Positions 1-5,394 are shown, counted from the stretch's first letter. The stretch is DNA of 10,257 nucleotides from Chthoniobacter flavus (GCA_945863785.1 CAMBAQ010000057.1:1-10257), one strand, 5' to 3'. Program-made: numbers and translations. The notes: generated by a model not told the origin, from the letters alone.

Positions 1-2
1 AA

Positions 3-767
3 GATCTCGTGAACCATTGCATCAACGACATTGCCGTTATTGGTGCCCGACCCCTGTTTTTCCTCGACTCCATCGGCGGCGAAAAACTCGACCCGGTTGT
101 CTTCAAGCAAATCCTCAAAGGTTTCGCCAAGGCCTGCAAAGACGGCGGGTGTGCCCTCATTGGTGGGGAAACCGCCCAAATGCCCGGCATGTATCAAAAA
201 GGGGAATCCGATGTCGCCGGAACGATCGTCGGCGTAGTCGATCGCTCGAAAATGCTCGACGGCTCGAAAGTTCGCGTCGGCGACGTGCTTATTGGACTCC
301 GTGGAAATGGCCTCCACACGAACGGCTACTCTCTCGCTCGCCATGTTCTTCTCGAAAAAGCGAAGCTCCCGCTCGACAAGCCCGCCCCTGGAATGACCCA
401 CCCCCTCGGCAAAGAACTCCTCCGCGTTCATCCAAACTACCAACCGCTCATGGCCTCCCTTCCTGCAGGAATGCTCCACGGCGCCGCCCATATCACGGGT
501 GGTGGTCTTCTCGACAACCTTCCCCGCGTCCTTCCCGAGGGGTGCCGCGCCTCGATCCACAGCGCCACTTGGAAACTGCCGCAGATCTTCAATCTCATCC
601 AGACTCTAGGTAATGTCCCCATGGACGAGATGTATCAGGTCTTCAATATGGGCATCGGTATGGTGCTCATCGTTCCCGCCAAGCGAGCCGGCGAAGCCCT
701 GCGCCTCACGAAAGGCATCCGAATCGGGGAAATTATCGCCGGTTCCCAGGACGTCGTCATCGATTAA
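3..767 (+). CDS. purM: Phosphoribosylformylglycinamidine cyclo-ligase (AIR synthetase), 3' part
   Basis: PurM closes the imidazole ring of FGAM in an ATP-dependent step to give aminoimidazole ribonucleotide, the fifth step of cytosolic purine synthesis. The visible motifs are family-typical and in order: DLVNHCINDI near the start, then GARPLFFLD, GGETAQMPGMY, GLHTNGYSLAR, HITGGGLLDNLPRVLPEG and MYQVFNMGIGM near the end. The reading frame is open to the left edge (codons for D-L-V precede the first GTG at 9), so that GTG is not the true start. About 255 codons remain of a family length near 345, so roughly the first quarter lies outside. The C-terminus is complete, ending in a TAA. It is a housekeeping gene with no functional link to the flagellar genes that follow; a hairpin and a long gap separate them. 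Confidence 0.97.
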   Translation, partial: DLVNHCINDIAVIGARPLFFLDSIGGEKLDPVVFKQILKGFAKACKDGGCALIGGETAQMPGMYQKGESDVAGTIVGVVDRSKMLDGSKVRVGDVLIGLRGNGLHTNGYSLARHVLLEKAKLPLDKPAPGMTHPLGKELLRVHPNYQPLMASLPAGMLHGAAHITGGGLLDNLPRVLPEGCRASIHSATWKLPQIFNLIQTLGNVPMDEMYQVFNMGIGMVLIVPAKRAGEALRLTKGIRIGEIIAGSQDVVID

Positions 768-791
768 CTGGGCTTTTAACCCTAAAAAATC

Positions 792-831
792 GCCAACAGA
801 GCCCCTCTGGCTGGCAAAAATTGCCCTTTTT
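792..831 (+). terminator. Probable intrinsic terminator after purM
   Basis: Two overlapping hairpins can form just after purM. One pairs GCCA/CAGAG with CTCTG/TGGC (792-815). The other is GGCAA-AAA-TTGCC (813-825), followed directly by CTTTTT (826-831). The second has the stem plus U-tract layout of a Rho-independent terminator, though its stem is only 5 bp. It would isolate purM transcription from the flagellin promoter downstream. Confidence 0.5.
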
Positions 832-888
832 GGCTCCTGACTTCGGCATTTTTTTCCGGAACTTAAGGGGGAAAGCACAAAAAAACTC

Positions 889-905
889 TTGGCACGGATG
901 ATGCT
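889..905 (+). promoter_or_regulatory. Sigma-54 (RpoN) type -24/-12 promoter of the flagellin gene
   Basis: The sequence TTGGCACGGATGATGCT matches the sigma-54 consensus TTGGCACGrNNNTTGCW at every defined position but one (A for the first T of the -12 box). The invariant GG (891-892) and GC (903-904) are exactly 10 bases apart, as required. Transcription would begin near 916, giving a leader of about 47 bases before the flagellin ATG at 963. Sigma-54 control of flagellins is established in several flagellated bacteria. It implies an enhancer-binding activator encoded elsewhere. I saw no clear enhancer site. Confidence 0.8.
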
Positions 906-962
906 TTGGTATCATTCGCAGAGAAACGATCCATGGATTGGATCAAACCAAAATAAATCATT

Positions 963-1778
963 ATGATATCAATTAACGTCAATCCCGCTGCTAGTAATGC
1001 GGGGCTTAACCTCGGTAAAACCAACGATGCCCTCCAGAAAAGCCTTCAAAGGCTCTCGAGTGGAAGGCGCATAGTCAATGCCAGTGACGATGCAGGCGGC
1101 CTAGCGGTCTCAATGAAAATGGCTGCTGCACTGAAACGCACTGAAGCAACAGCGATCAACTTAGCTAATGCGCAATCTTATCTGCAAACGCAGGATGGCG
1201 CATTCAAGGTTGCTGATAGAGTCCTGAACCGTATGTCGGAGCTTGCGACCTTAGCAAACGATCCTACAAAGAACTCTACTGACATTGCAAATTACGATTT
1301 GGAGTACCAAAATCTCGCTCTGCAAATGACGAGCTTAGCTAACGAAGAATTCAATGGTGTGGCTCTTTATGGTGCTGGTGGTGTGGTGCTTGAGGTGTCC
1401 ACTTCAGAAGATGGTTCTCAAACACTTGGGTTGACACAGGCAGACATCACGGGCGGTACTATAGCAACTGTAATCAGTAGTACATTAACAGCTGCGTCTT
1501 CCACCACGGTTTCATCTGATTTGCAAGACGCAATTCAAGAGTTGGCAACGATGCGTGCGCAGAATGGCTCAGAGTCAAGTCGTGTAGGGTTTGCTCAGGA
1601 TTATCTTAATATTAACGCGCTGAATCTCGAGGCAGCCAATAGTCGCATTATTGATGTGGATGTTGCTTCTGAGAGTAGCCAACTGGCCCGCTTCCAAATC
1701 CTGCAGCAGGCAGGAACAGCGATGCTTGCTCAGGCAAACACGAGCCAGCAGTCGCTTGTTAAGTTGCTCCAAGGCTAG
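963..1778 (+). CDS. fliC: Flagellin, short type with small variable domain
   Basis: Flagellin is secreted through the flagellar export channel and polymerises into the filament. The 271 residues show a conserved N-terminal D0/D1 region (RLSSGRRIVNASDDAGGLAV at 30-49, then NRMSELATLAND and FNGVALYG). A short variable stretch covers about 140-185. A conserved C-terminal D1/D0 helix follows (ANSRIIDVDVASESSQLARF at 225-244, then QILQQAGTAMLAQAN). With so small a centre, the filament would have little surface-exposed D2/D3 domain. The ATG at 963 gives the expected flagellin N-terminus; no clear Shine-Dalgarno lies before it. A sigma-54-type promoter precedes it and a strong terminator follows, so it is probably monocistronic. 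Its base composition is more A+T rich than purM. The symbol fliC denotes the family; fla or hag naming would be equally valid. Confidence 0.96.
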   Translation: MISINVNPAASNAGLNLGKTNDALQKSLQRLSSGRRIVNASDDAGGLAVSMKMAAALKRTEATAINLANAQSYLQTQDGAFKVADRVLNRMSELATLANDPTKNSTDIANYDLEYQNLALQMTSLANEEFNGVALYGAGGVVLEVSTSEDGSQTLGLTQADITGGTIATVISSTLTAASSTTVSSDLQDAIQELATMRAQNGSESSRVGFAQDYLNINALNLEAANSRIIDVDVASESSQLARFQILQQAGTAMLAQANTSQQSLVKLLQG

Positions 1779-1802
1779 CAAGTTAGAATTTAGTTCTAAA
1801 TC

Positions 1803-1835
1803 AAAGAGGCTCATCGAAAGATGGGCCTCTTTTTT
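1803..1835 (+). terminator. Strong Rho-independent terminator of the flagellin gene
   Basis: A long stem pairs AAAGAGGC-T-CATC (1803-1815) with GATG-G-GCCTCTTT (1820-1832), closed by a GAAA tetraloop (1816-1819), with one T-G wobble. It runs into a six-T tract (1830-1835). It begins 25 bases after the flagellin stop codon and is a textbook intrinsic terminator. Confidence 0.9.
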
Positions 1836-2239
1836 GCATGCTATCGCTGTGTGAAAACGCGTGCTAGGACATGAAGACTGGCGGTCAATCATTATTATCC
1901 CGAAAACGGCTTTTAAAAAAGGGTCGTTTTGAACGCGCGAAAGTCACCGCGAGGCGGTGACAACTCGTCCCGAACTCTTCGTCGAAGTCTCCCGCCGACC
2001 CTCCACGCTGCGCAAACCCGGATCAGCGCCAACCTCAGTCACTCCAAGGGTAACAGAATCAAAATCCAAATCTCCAAGGTCAGTGCGTTCTTACAAAGCC
2101 TGCTCAAAAATGCGGAACCGTTGACCAATTTCCAACGCAGGGAGCGCATCATGCAGCGGATTTTTGAGAAACTCATAACTCCGATACCCTCAACACCAGC
2201 CTCCCGATTCCTACTACGGGAAGATCTGCGCATTTATAA
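1836..2239. other. Gene-poor stretch after flagellin with two hairpins, no convincing gene
   Basis: I recognise no gene here. A 112-codon open frame (1929-2267) opens only with TTG, has no ribosome binding site, resembles no family I know and runs over the flagellin relic in another frame, so I treat it as chance. Two foldable segments stand out. AAAACG (1903-1908) pairs with CGTTTT (1925-1930) around a partly paired middle. GTCACCGC-GAG-GCGGTGAC (1943-1961) is a perfect 8-bp stem. Neither is followed by a U-tract on either strand. Confidence 0.5.
1943..1961. repeat. Perfect 8-bp inverted repeat (hairpin) with 3-base loop
   Basis: GTCACCGC (1943-1950) and GCGGTGAC (1954-1961) are exact reverse complements around GAG. 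With no T-run after it on either strand, it does not look like an intrinsic terminator. It could be a protein-binding palindrome or an RNA hairpin; the sequence does not say which. Confidence 0.6.
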
Positions 2240-2350
2240 CCCTCAACTGCCGGATTTAGGGTTATAGATGTTACTTTAGAGCGTGCCCATTTTGCCTGCT
2301 TCCAAATTCTCAAGAAGGCTGGAAAAGAGATGCTTGCTCAAGCAAAATAA
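2240..2350 (+). pseudogene. Remnant of a second flagellin gene (C-terminal end only)
   Basis: In this frame the DNA reads as a damaged flagellin C-terminus. Codons 2258-2272 give RVIDV, against RIIDV in the intact flagellin. Later codons give CFQILKKAGKEMLAQAK followed by TAA, against RFQILQQAGTAMLAQAN. The match continues at DNA level: ATGCTTGCTCA at 2330-2340 is identical to a stretch of the intact gene. A two-residue deletion lies between the two matching blocks. The frame is closed upstream by a TAA at 2237-2239, has no start codon before the motif, and stops about a dozen residues short of the normal end. It therefore encodes no working flagellin. It suggests that an additional flagellin copy once stood here and was lost by deletion or recombination. 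Confidence 0.75.
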
Positions 2351-2440
2351 TGTAAGGGAGCACTTCTCTGGGAAATCAGGTGAATATGCATCTTGCATTG
2401 CTTTATGAAGCTGGCACACCTCTTGCTAGTAGGTATGCAG

Positions 2441-2863
2441 ATGAATACCCTTTCTGCTCTTGAGCGCTATAACTCCCTCTGTGATGAGCTTGATTTTTTT
2501 ATGCATGAGGAAAATGCGAGTCTTCGATCCAGTTCCTCGGAAGAAAATGCCCATATTGATCGCAAAAAGCAGATTGTCGCCAAACTTCACGAAGCACTCC
2601 AGGGATTGCGGGTGGCTGGGCCGGTAAAAAGTGCCGAGCACGCGGCTTCTTGCGAAATACGCAAGCGCGTTTTGGCCAAAATCCTCAAACTCCTTCTTCT
2701 CAGCCGCGAGAGCGAACAGCTCCTTTTGAAAAACTCCGTTCGCACCGTGGCCAAGGTTGAGCCAGCCGTGCCAACCCCAGCGAAACTCATCAAAACCTAT
2801 AAAACCCACCGGGCCACTACACCAGCTGCAACGCAGGCTGAAGGCTCTTGGGTGGTTTGGTAA
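2441..2863 (+). CDS. Small helical protein, probable FlgN-like flagellar export chaperone
   Basis: The protein is about 140 residues, mostly charged and predicted helical. An N-terminal segment has the FlgN-type pattern: regularly spaced leucines, then an E-N-A-S-L motif, then a lysine-rich turn and another amphipathic helix (RKKQIVAKLHEALQGL). A second helix rich in leucine follows (KILKLLLLSRESEQLLL). The last 40 residues are a basic, proline- and threonine-rich tail. FlgN binds the hook-filament junction proteins FlgK and FlgL before export. Its place between a flagellin and an FlhF-like gene supports a flagellar role, but the similarity is one of pattern and not of strict motifs. I chose the ATG at 2441 because AGTAGG lies 7 bases before it; upstream starts at 2393 (TTG), 2405 and 2435 are possible. 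A generic coiled-coil protein remains the alternative. Confidence 0.5.
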   Translation: MNTLSALERYNSLCDELDFFMHEENASLRSSSSEENAHIDRKKQIVAKLHEALQGLRVAGPVKSAEHAASCEIRKRVLAKILKLLLLSRESEQLLLKNSVRTVAKVEPAVPTPAKLIKTYKTHRATTPAATQAEGSWVVW

Positions 2864-2870
2864 TCTGTTC

Positions 2871-2887
2871 GACAGAATTACAGAATT
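2871..2887 (+). repeat. ACAGAATT-type repeat, left arm of an inverted pair
   Basis: GACAGAATTACAGAATT contains two tandem ACAGAATT units and begins 7 bases after the preceding stop codon. Its reverse complement, with one extra T, lies at 3010-3026. Another copy of the unit occurs at 4842-4851, again shortly after a stop codon. Confidence 0.65.
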
Positions 2888-3009
2888 AACAAAATAATAG
2901 GGAAACCAGTAAGTGGTGTCATTTGTTAGGCTGAAAAAATGACTTTGTTTTTTGCAGAGCCTGTAAGCCCAGATCATCCTATCTTGAAATATTTGGGATC
3001 ATTTTTAAA

Positions 3010-3026
3010 ATTCTGTAAATTCTGTC
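3010..3026 (-). repeat. ACAGAATT-type repeat, right arm of an inverted pair
   Basis: On the - strand this reads GACAGAATTTACAGAAT, matching the arm at 2871-2887 apart from one inserted T. The similarity continues loosely into A-rich sequence. The pair frames about 120 bases of A+T-rich DNA before the FlhF-like gene. I found no clear target-site duplication outside the arms. Confidence 0.65.
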
Positions 3027-3060
3027 TAAAAATCTTTTTTCTGGTCTAATACGCTGACCC

Positions 3061-4191
3061 ATGGCTCAAAAAAACGTCTCCATCACTCCAGGCCAGAAGT
3101 ACAAATTCATCGTCAAGTCGGCGGAGGAAGCGGCGACGATCATTCGTGAGAAGCTCGGTGAAATGGCCCAGGTCATTTCCGTTCGCCAGGTCGAGGGGGA
3201 GGGGTTAGCGAAATTTTTGAGTTCGCCGAAGCTTGAGATCATTGCTCAAATTCCTGTGGAGGAACCAGCGCCGGAGGCCGCGCAGCCTTCATCGCTTCCA
3301 GAGGCTGAAGACGAGCCGGCCTCAGATAATTCCCAGCGTCGCAGAGCCCCGCGTCCTCGCAAACAGCGTGCCGCAGCGGTGGAAGGTGGACGTGACGAAA
3401 CGGAGCTGGTCTCGGAGTCGCTAGTCCGAGCCATGTTCAACAACCTGCCGACGGGACGGCTTTGGACTCTGCTTTCCAAGGCGGGCATTCCTACAGAGTT
3501 TCTTGCCCAGTTTGAAGAGCATCCGGAATCCCGCAAACTCAAAGACCAGCCGCTCCAGACGGCGATCTCGCATTTTGCGATGCTCATGCGCGACCGGGCT
3601 CCGAGCCGGAATCTAGCTCTCTCGAACCGTGTGGCCTTTCTTGGCTCGCCTGGAGCGGGAGTCACCACGGCCCTCTGCAAGCAAATCGCCTCCGATGTCT
3701 TTCTTCGCGGTCGCAGTGCGTGTGTGATGAAGCTCGAGGCCGATGAGCCCAATTCGGCTGAAGGTCTATCCATGTTCTGCGAGGCTCTTGGCGTGGCGCT
3801 CCTGCGCGAGCCCTCCGAGCTTCGCAAGGTGCCCGAAGAGACCAATGTTTACTTCGATGTTCCGGGAATGATTCTCAACGGAAAAAATATCCGCCATTTG
3901 CAAAAAACCTTCGATGAGTTGGGGGTCGAATCCCGTGTGCTCGTCGTGAATGCCGCCTACGAACGAACGCTTATCCAAGAAGCCTATACCCGCGCCACAG
4001 CTCTTGGGGCCACGCATGTCGTCTTCACGCATGTCGATGAGCTTCCGCGTTGCGGCAAGCTCTGGGAGTTTGTGCTCGACGATGGTCTTGTTCCTCTCTT
4101 CGCCAGTACGGGACAAAATATCGCTGGGGACTTCGATCGCCATGTCATCGATCTTCTCGTTCGTCGAACGCTCTCGGCCGGCGACGAGTAA
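3061..4191 (+). CDS. flhF: FlhF-like flagellar SRP-type GTPase homologue with degenerate nucleotide-binding motifs
   Basis: FlhF is an SRP-family GTPase that sets flagellar number and placement at the membrane. The 376 residues follow its layout: an N-terminal B domain (KFIVKSAEEAATIIREKLGE at 15-34, then ISVRQV), a proline- and charge-rich linker (about 65-115), an N-type helical domain (120-185), and a G-like domain from 190. The G motifs are altered. The P-loop reads GSPGAGVTT (195-203), with valine 201 where the catalytic lysine belongs. The G3 motif is DVPG (266-269), not DTAG. The G4 motif is THVDE (323-327), not TKLDE. FASTGQNIAGDF afterwards fits the usual FlhF closing loop (G-Q-x-x-x-D). 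Family and position are clear; GTP hydrolysis is doubtful. The ATG at 3061 lacks a visible Shine-Dalgarno. No FlhG/FleN-like ATPase follows, unlike the usual arrangement. Confidence 0.82.
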   Translation: MAQKNVSITPGQKYKFIVKSAEEAATIIREKLGEMAQVISVRQVEGEGLAKFLSSPKLEIIAQIPVEEPAPEAAQPSSLPEAEDEPASDNSQRRRAPRPRKQRAAAVEGGRDETELVSESLVRAMFNNLPTGRLWTLLSKAGIPTEFLAQFEEHPESRKLKDQPLQTAISHFAMLMRDRAPSRNLALSNRVAFLGSPGAGVTTALCKQIASDVFLRGRSACVMKLEADEPNSAEGLSMFCEALGVALLREPSELRKVPEETNVYFDVPGMILNGKNIRHLQKTFDELGVESRVLVVNAAYERTLIQEAYTRATALGATHVVFTHVDELPRCGKLWEFVLDDGLVPLFASTGQNIAGDFDRHVIDLLVRRTLSAGDE

Positions 4192-4218
4192 AAAAAATTC
4201 CGCCATTAGCGTGGCGGA
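4190..4218 (-). terminator. Hairpin with U-tract orientated for the - strand
   Basis: TCCGCCA (4199-4205) pairs with TGGCGGA (4212-4218) around TTAGCG. An A8 run (4190-4197) lies on its left, so the stem plus U-tract reads as a terminator only for transcription on the - strand. Both flanking genes are on the + strand, where the stem has no T-run after it. It may stop antisense transcripts or may only be an mRNA hairpin. Confidence 0.4.
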
Positions 4219-4222
4219 TCGG

Positions 4223-4228
4223 TTGACA
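4223..4228 (+). promoter_or_regulatory. Possible -35 box before the cysteine-cluster gene
   Basis: TTGACA is a perfect sigma-70 -35 hexamer. The hexamer 17 bases on (4246-4251, CATCGT) is a poor -10, and TATATT (4234-4239) is too close to serve as one. If it is used, the transcript would start close to the ATG at 4260 with almost no leader. Confidence 0.25.
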
Positions 4229-4259
4229 TTGGGTATATTGCCCTCCATCGTTCGTCCCC

Positions 4260-4811
4260 ATGGGGAATATGGATTTGAAAGCGGAGGCGAACGCTGGAGG
4301 GGAGTCACTCGCTGCGAAATTGTGTGCGGCGTGTGGGATGTGTTGCAATGGGGTTCTTTTTTATGGAACCCGTCTGCAGCCTGAGGATTCCATTCGCTCC
4401 CTCACCGCTCTCGGGATGAAGTTGAAGCGCAAGGATGGCGAAATGCAATTTCTTCAGCCGTGCCCTGCTTATAAGGATTCCTGTTGCTCGATTTATGATA
4501 AGCGTCCGCAACGTTGCCGAACATTTTCTTGCCGACAATTGAAGGCCCTGAATGCGGGTGAATCCACAGAGGAAGCCGCCTTTGCCAAGATATCCGAAGC
4601 TAAAATCCTCACCGATCGCGTTCGCGGCTTATTCGCGCAACTCGGCGACACCCGCGAGAATAAAGCTTTTGCACGGCGCTACGCGGCCCTTCTTACCCCA
4701 CCACTGGATGCCTCGCCGGAGTCCGAACGACTGCGCCAAGAACTCCAAGTCGCCATGAGCGAGCTAGAGGCGATGCTGGCAGCGAATTTTCGAACCGAAG
4801 CAATCGCCTAA
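4260..4811 (+). CDS. YkgJ-family (UPF0153-type) cysteine-cluster protein
   Basis: This 183-residue protein has the YkgJ cysteine pattern: CAACGMCC at 22-29, CPA at 68-70, CCSIYDKRPQRC at 75-86 and C91 in CRTFSC. That gives nine cysteines, eight or so of which could bind a metal ion or an Fe-S cluster. The family is widespread and mostly uncharacterised. The remaining half is a helical, glutamate-rich tail with no motif I know. The gene lies 68 bases after the FlhF-like gene in the same direction. The flagellin lysine methylase FliB also carries a related cysteine motif, so a flagellin-modifying role is conceivable, but FliB is much longer and this protein shows no further likeness. The start is uncertain between ATG 4260 and ATG 4269, and neither has a clear ribosome binding site. 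Confidence 0.85.
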   Translation: MGNMDLKAEANAGGESLAAKLCAACGMCCNGVLFYGTRLQPEDSIRSLTALGMKLKRKDGEMQFLQPCPAYKDSCCSIYDKRPQRCRTFSCRQLKALNAGESTEEAAFAKISEAKILTDRVRGLFAQLGDTRENKAFARRYAALLTPPLDASPESERLRQELQVAMSELEAMLAANFRTEAIA

Positions 4812-4841
4812 AACCGAAATCGGCGGGTGAAGAGTTTTTTG

Positions 4842-4851
4842 GACAGAATTA
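4842..4851 (+). repeat. ACAGAATT-type repeat, third copy
   Basis: GACAGAATTA here is identical to the start of the copy at 2871-2880. It begins 30 bases after the stop codon of the cysteine-cluster gene. Only one full unit is present, followed by ACCACAAAAGG, which may be a decayed second unit. Confidence 0.45.
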
Positions 4852-5063
4852 ACCACAAAAGGCAGGCATGTTGTCATGCAAGAAATTTCTTTACGCGTCA
4901 TTGATTTTTTCTGCTTTTTTGACAACAGGCAAGCCTTGATTGAGTTCCCCCCCCTGAACGCCTGCCGCGGCGAGCGGTGCGGGGTTATGGGGGGCGCGCA
5001 GCCACCAACCGGCCTTCTTCGAAAGGTGATGGTGATTTCAATTGCCCGTGCGGCTTGATCGAA

Positions 5064-5116
5064 TTGGATTGCAGGGTCTTTGAACCTAGAGGTAATAACC
5101 TTTACCTGCAATCCAA
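5064..5116. repeat. 12-bp perfect inverted repeat enclosing smaller hairpins
   Basis: TTGGATTGCAGG (5064-5075) and CCTGCAATCCAA (5105-5116) are exact reverse complements 29 bases apart. Inside, AGGT-AATA-ACCT (5090-5101) can form a 4-bp hairpin, and AGGTAA (5090-5095) can alternatively pair with TTACCT (5102-5107), in competition with the outer stem. The fold is possible on either strand. No U-tract follows, and it matches no riboswitch or RNA family I recognise. Confidence 0.6.
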
Positions 5117-5156
5117 CATCGTATGAATAATTCCTATTGCATTAACTGAAAAAGGG

Positions 5157-5185
5157 TTGACCTGTTTTTAAGGGTCGACTATTTA
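5157..5185 (+). promoter_or_regulatory. Possible sigma-70 promoter in the intergenic region
   Basis: TTGACC (5157-5162) lies 17 bases before TATTTA (5180-5185), a plausible but weak -35/-10 pair. A perfect TATAAT follows at 5235-5240 without a good -35 at the right distance. No recognisable gene lies downstream on the + strand, so if active it would make a short non-coding RNA or run antisense into the polyprenyl synthase. Confidence 0.25.
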
Positions 5186-5286
5186 TTTGGAATTCAAATG
5201 AGCGGTTGCTGTTTTGTAAAACCTTTTAAAAACGTATAATACCATTGTCCCTTTGAAATTGGACTTTGCAGCGGAAAAGGGGGGGG

Positions 5287-5305
5287 CATGGCCGTCTCGG
5301 CCGTG
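5287..5305. repeat. GC-rich hairpin next to a G8 run
   Basis: CATGGCCG (5287-5294) pairs with CGGCCGTG (5298-5305) with one G-T wobble around TCT, immediately after eight consecutive G residues (5279-5286). There is no U-tract. It resembles a compact dispersed palindromic element, but only one copy is visible here. Confidence 0.45.
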
Positions 5306-5394
5306 TGGATACGGGTCTACTTTCTCGCACCCTCCCCATCGGAACCAAAGGAGCAGAACGCAGCACACAGGCGAGACGCGCTGTGCCCCTCTAC

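Noticed and set aside
1929..2267. 112-codon open frame after the flagellin
   Set aside because: TTG start, no ribosome binding site, no recognisable motif, and it runs over the flagellin relic in another frame.
3047..3052. TAATAC as a -10 box giving a leaderless FlhF-like transcript
   Set aside because: The spacing to the ATG at 3061 would fit, but there is no acceptable -35 hexamer 16-18 bases upstream.
3766..4308. 180-codon open frame on the - strand over the FlhF-like gene
   Set aside because: Shadow frame; the + strand frame carries the FlhF domain layout and the - strand product has no recognisable motif.
963..4811. CRISPR array or phage/transposon genes in the motility block
   Set aside because: No regularly spaced direct repeats, integrase or transposase motifs are present; only the short ACAGAATT repeats were found.
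4834..4841. T6 run after the cysteine-cluster gene as part of a terminator
   Set aside because: The only nearby stem (CCGA/TCGG at about 4814-4823) is 4 bp and too far from the T-run.
4764..5111. 115-codon open frame on the - strand in the convergent intergenic region
   Set aside because: It overlaps the end of the cysteine-cluster gene and crosses a C8 run and a hairpin, with no ribosome binding site and no family likeness.
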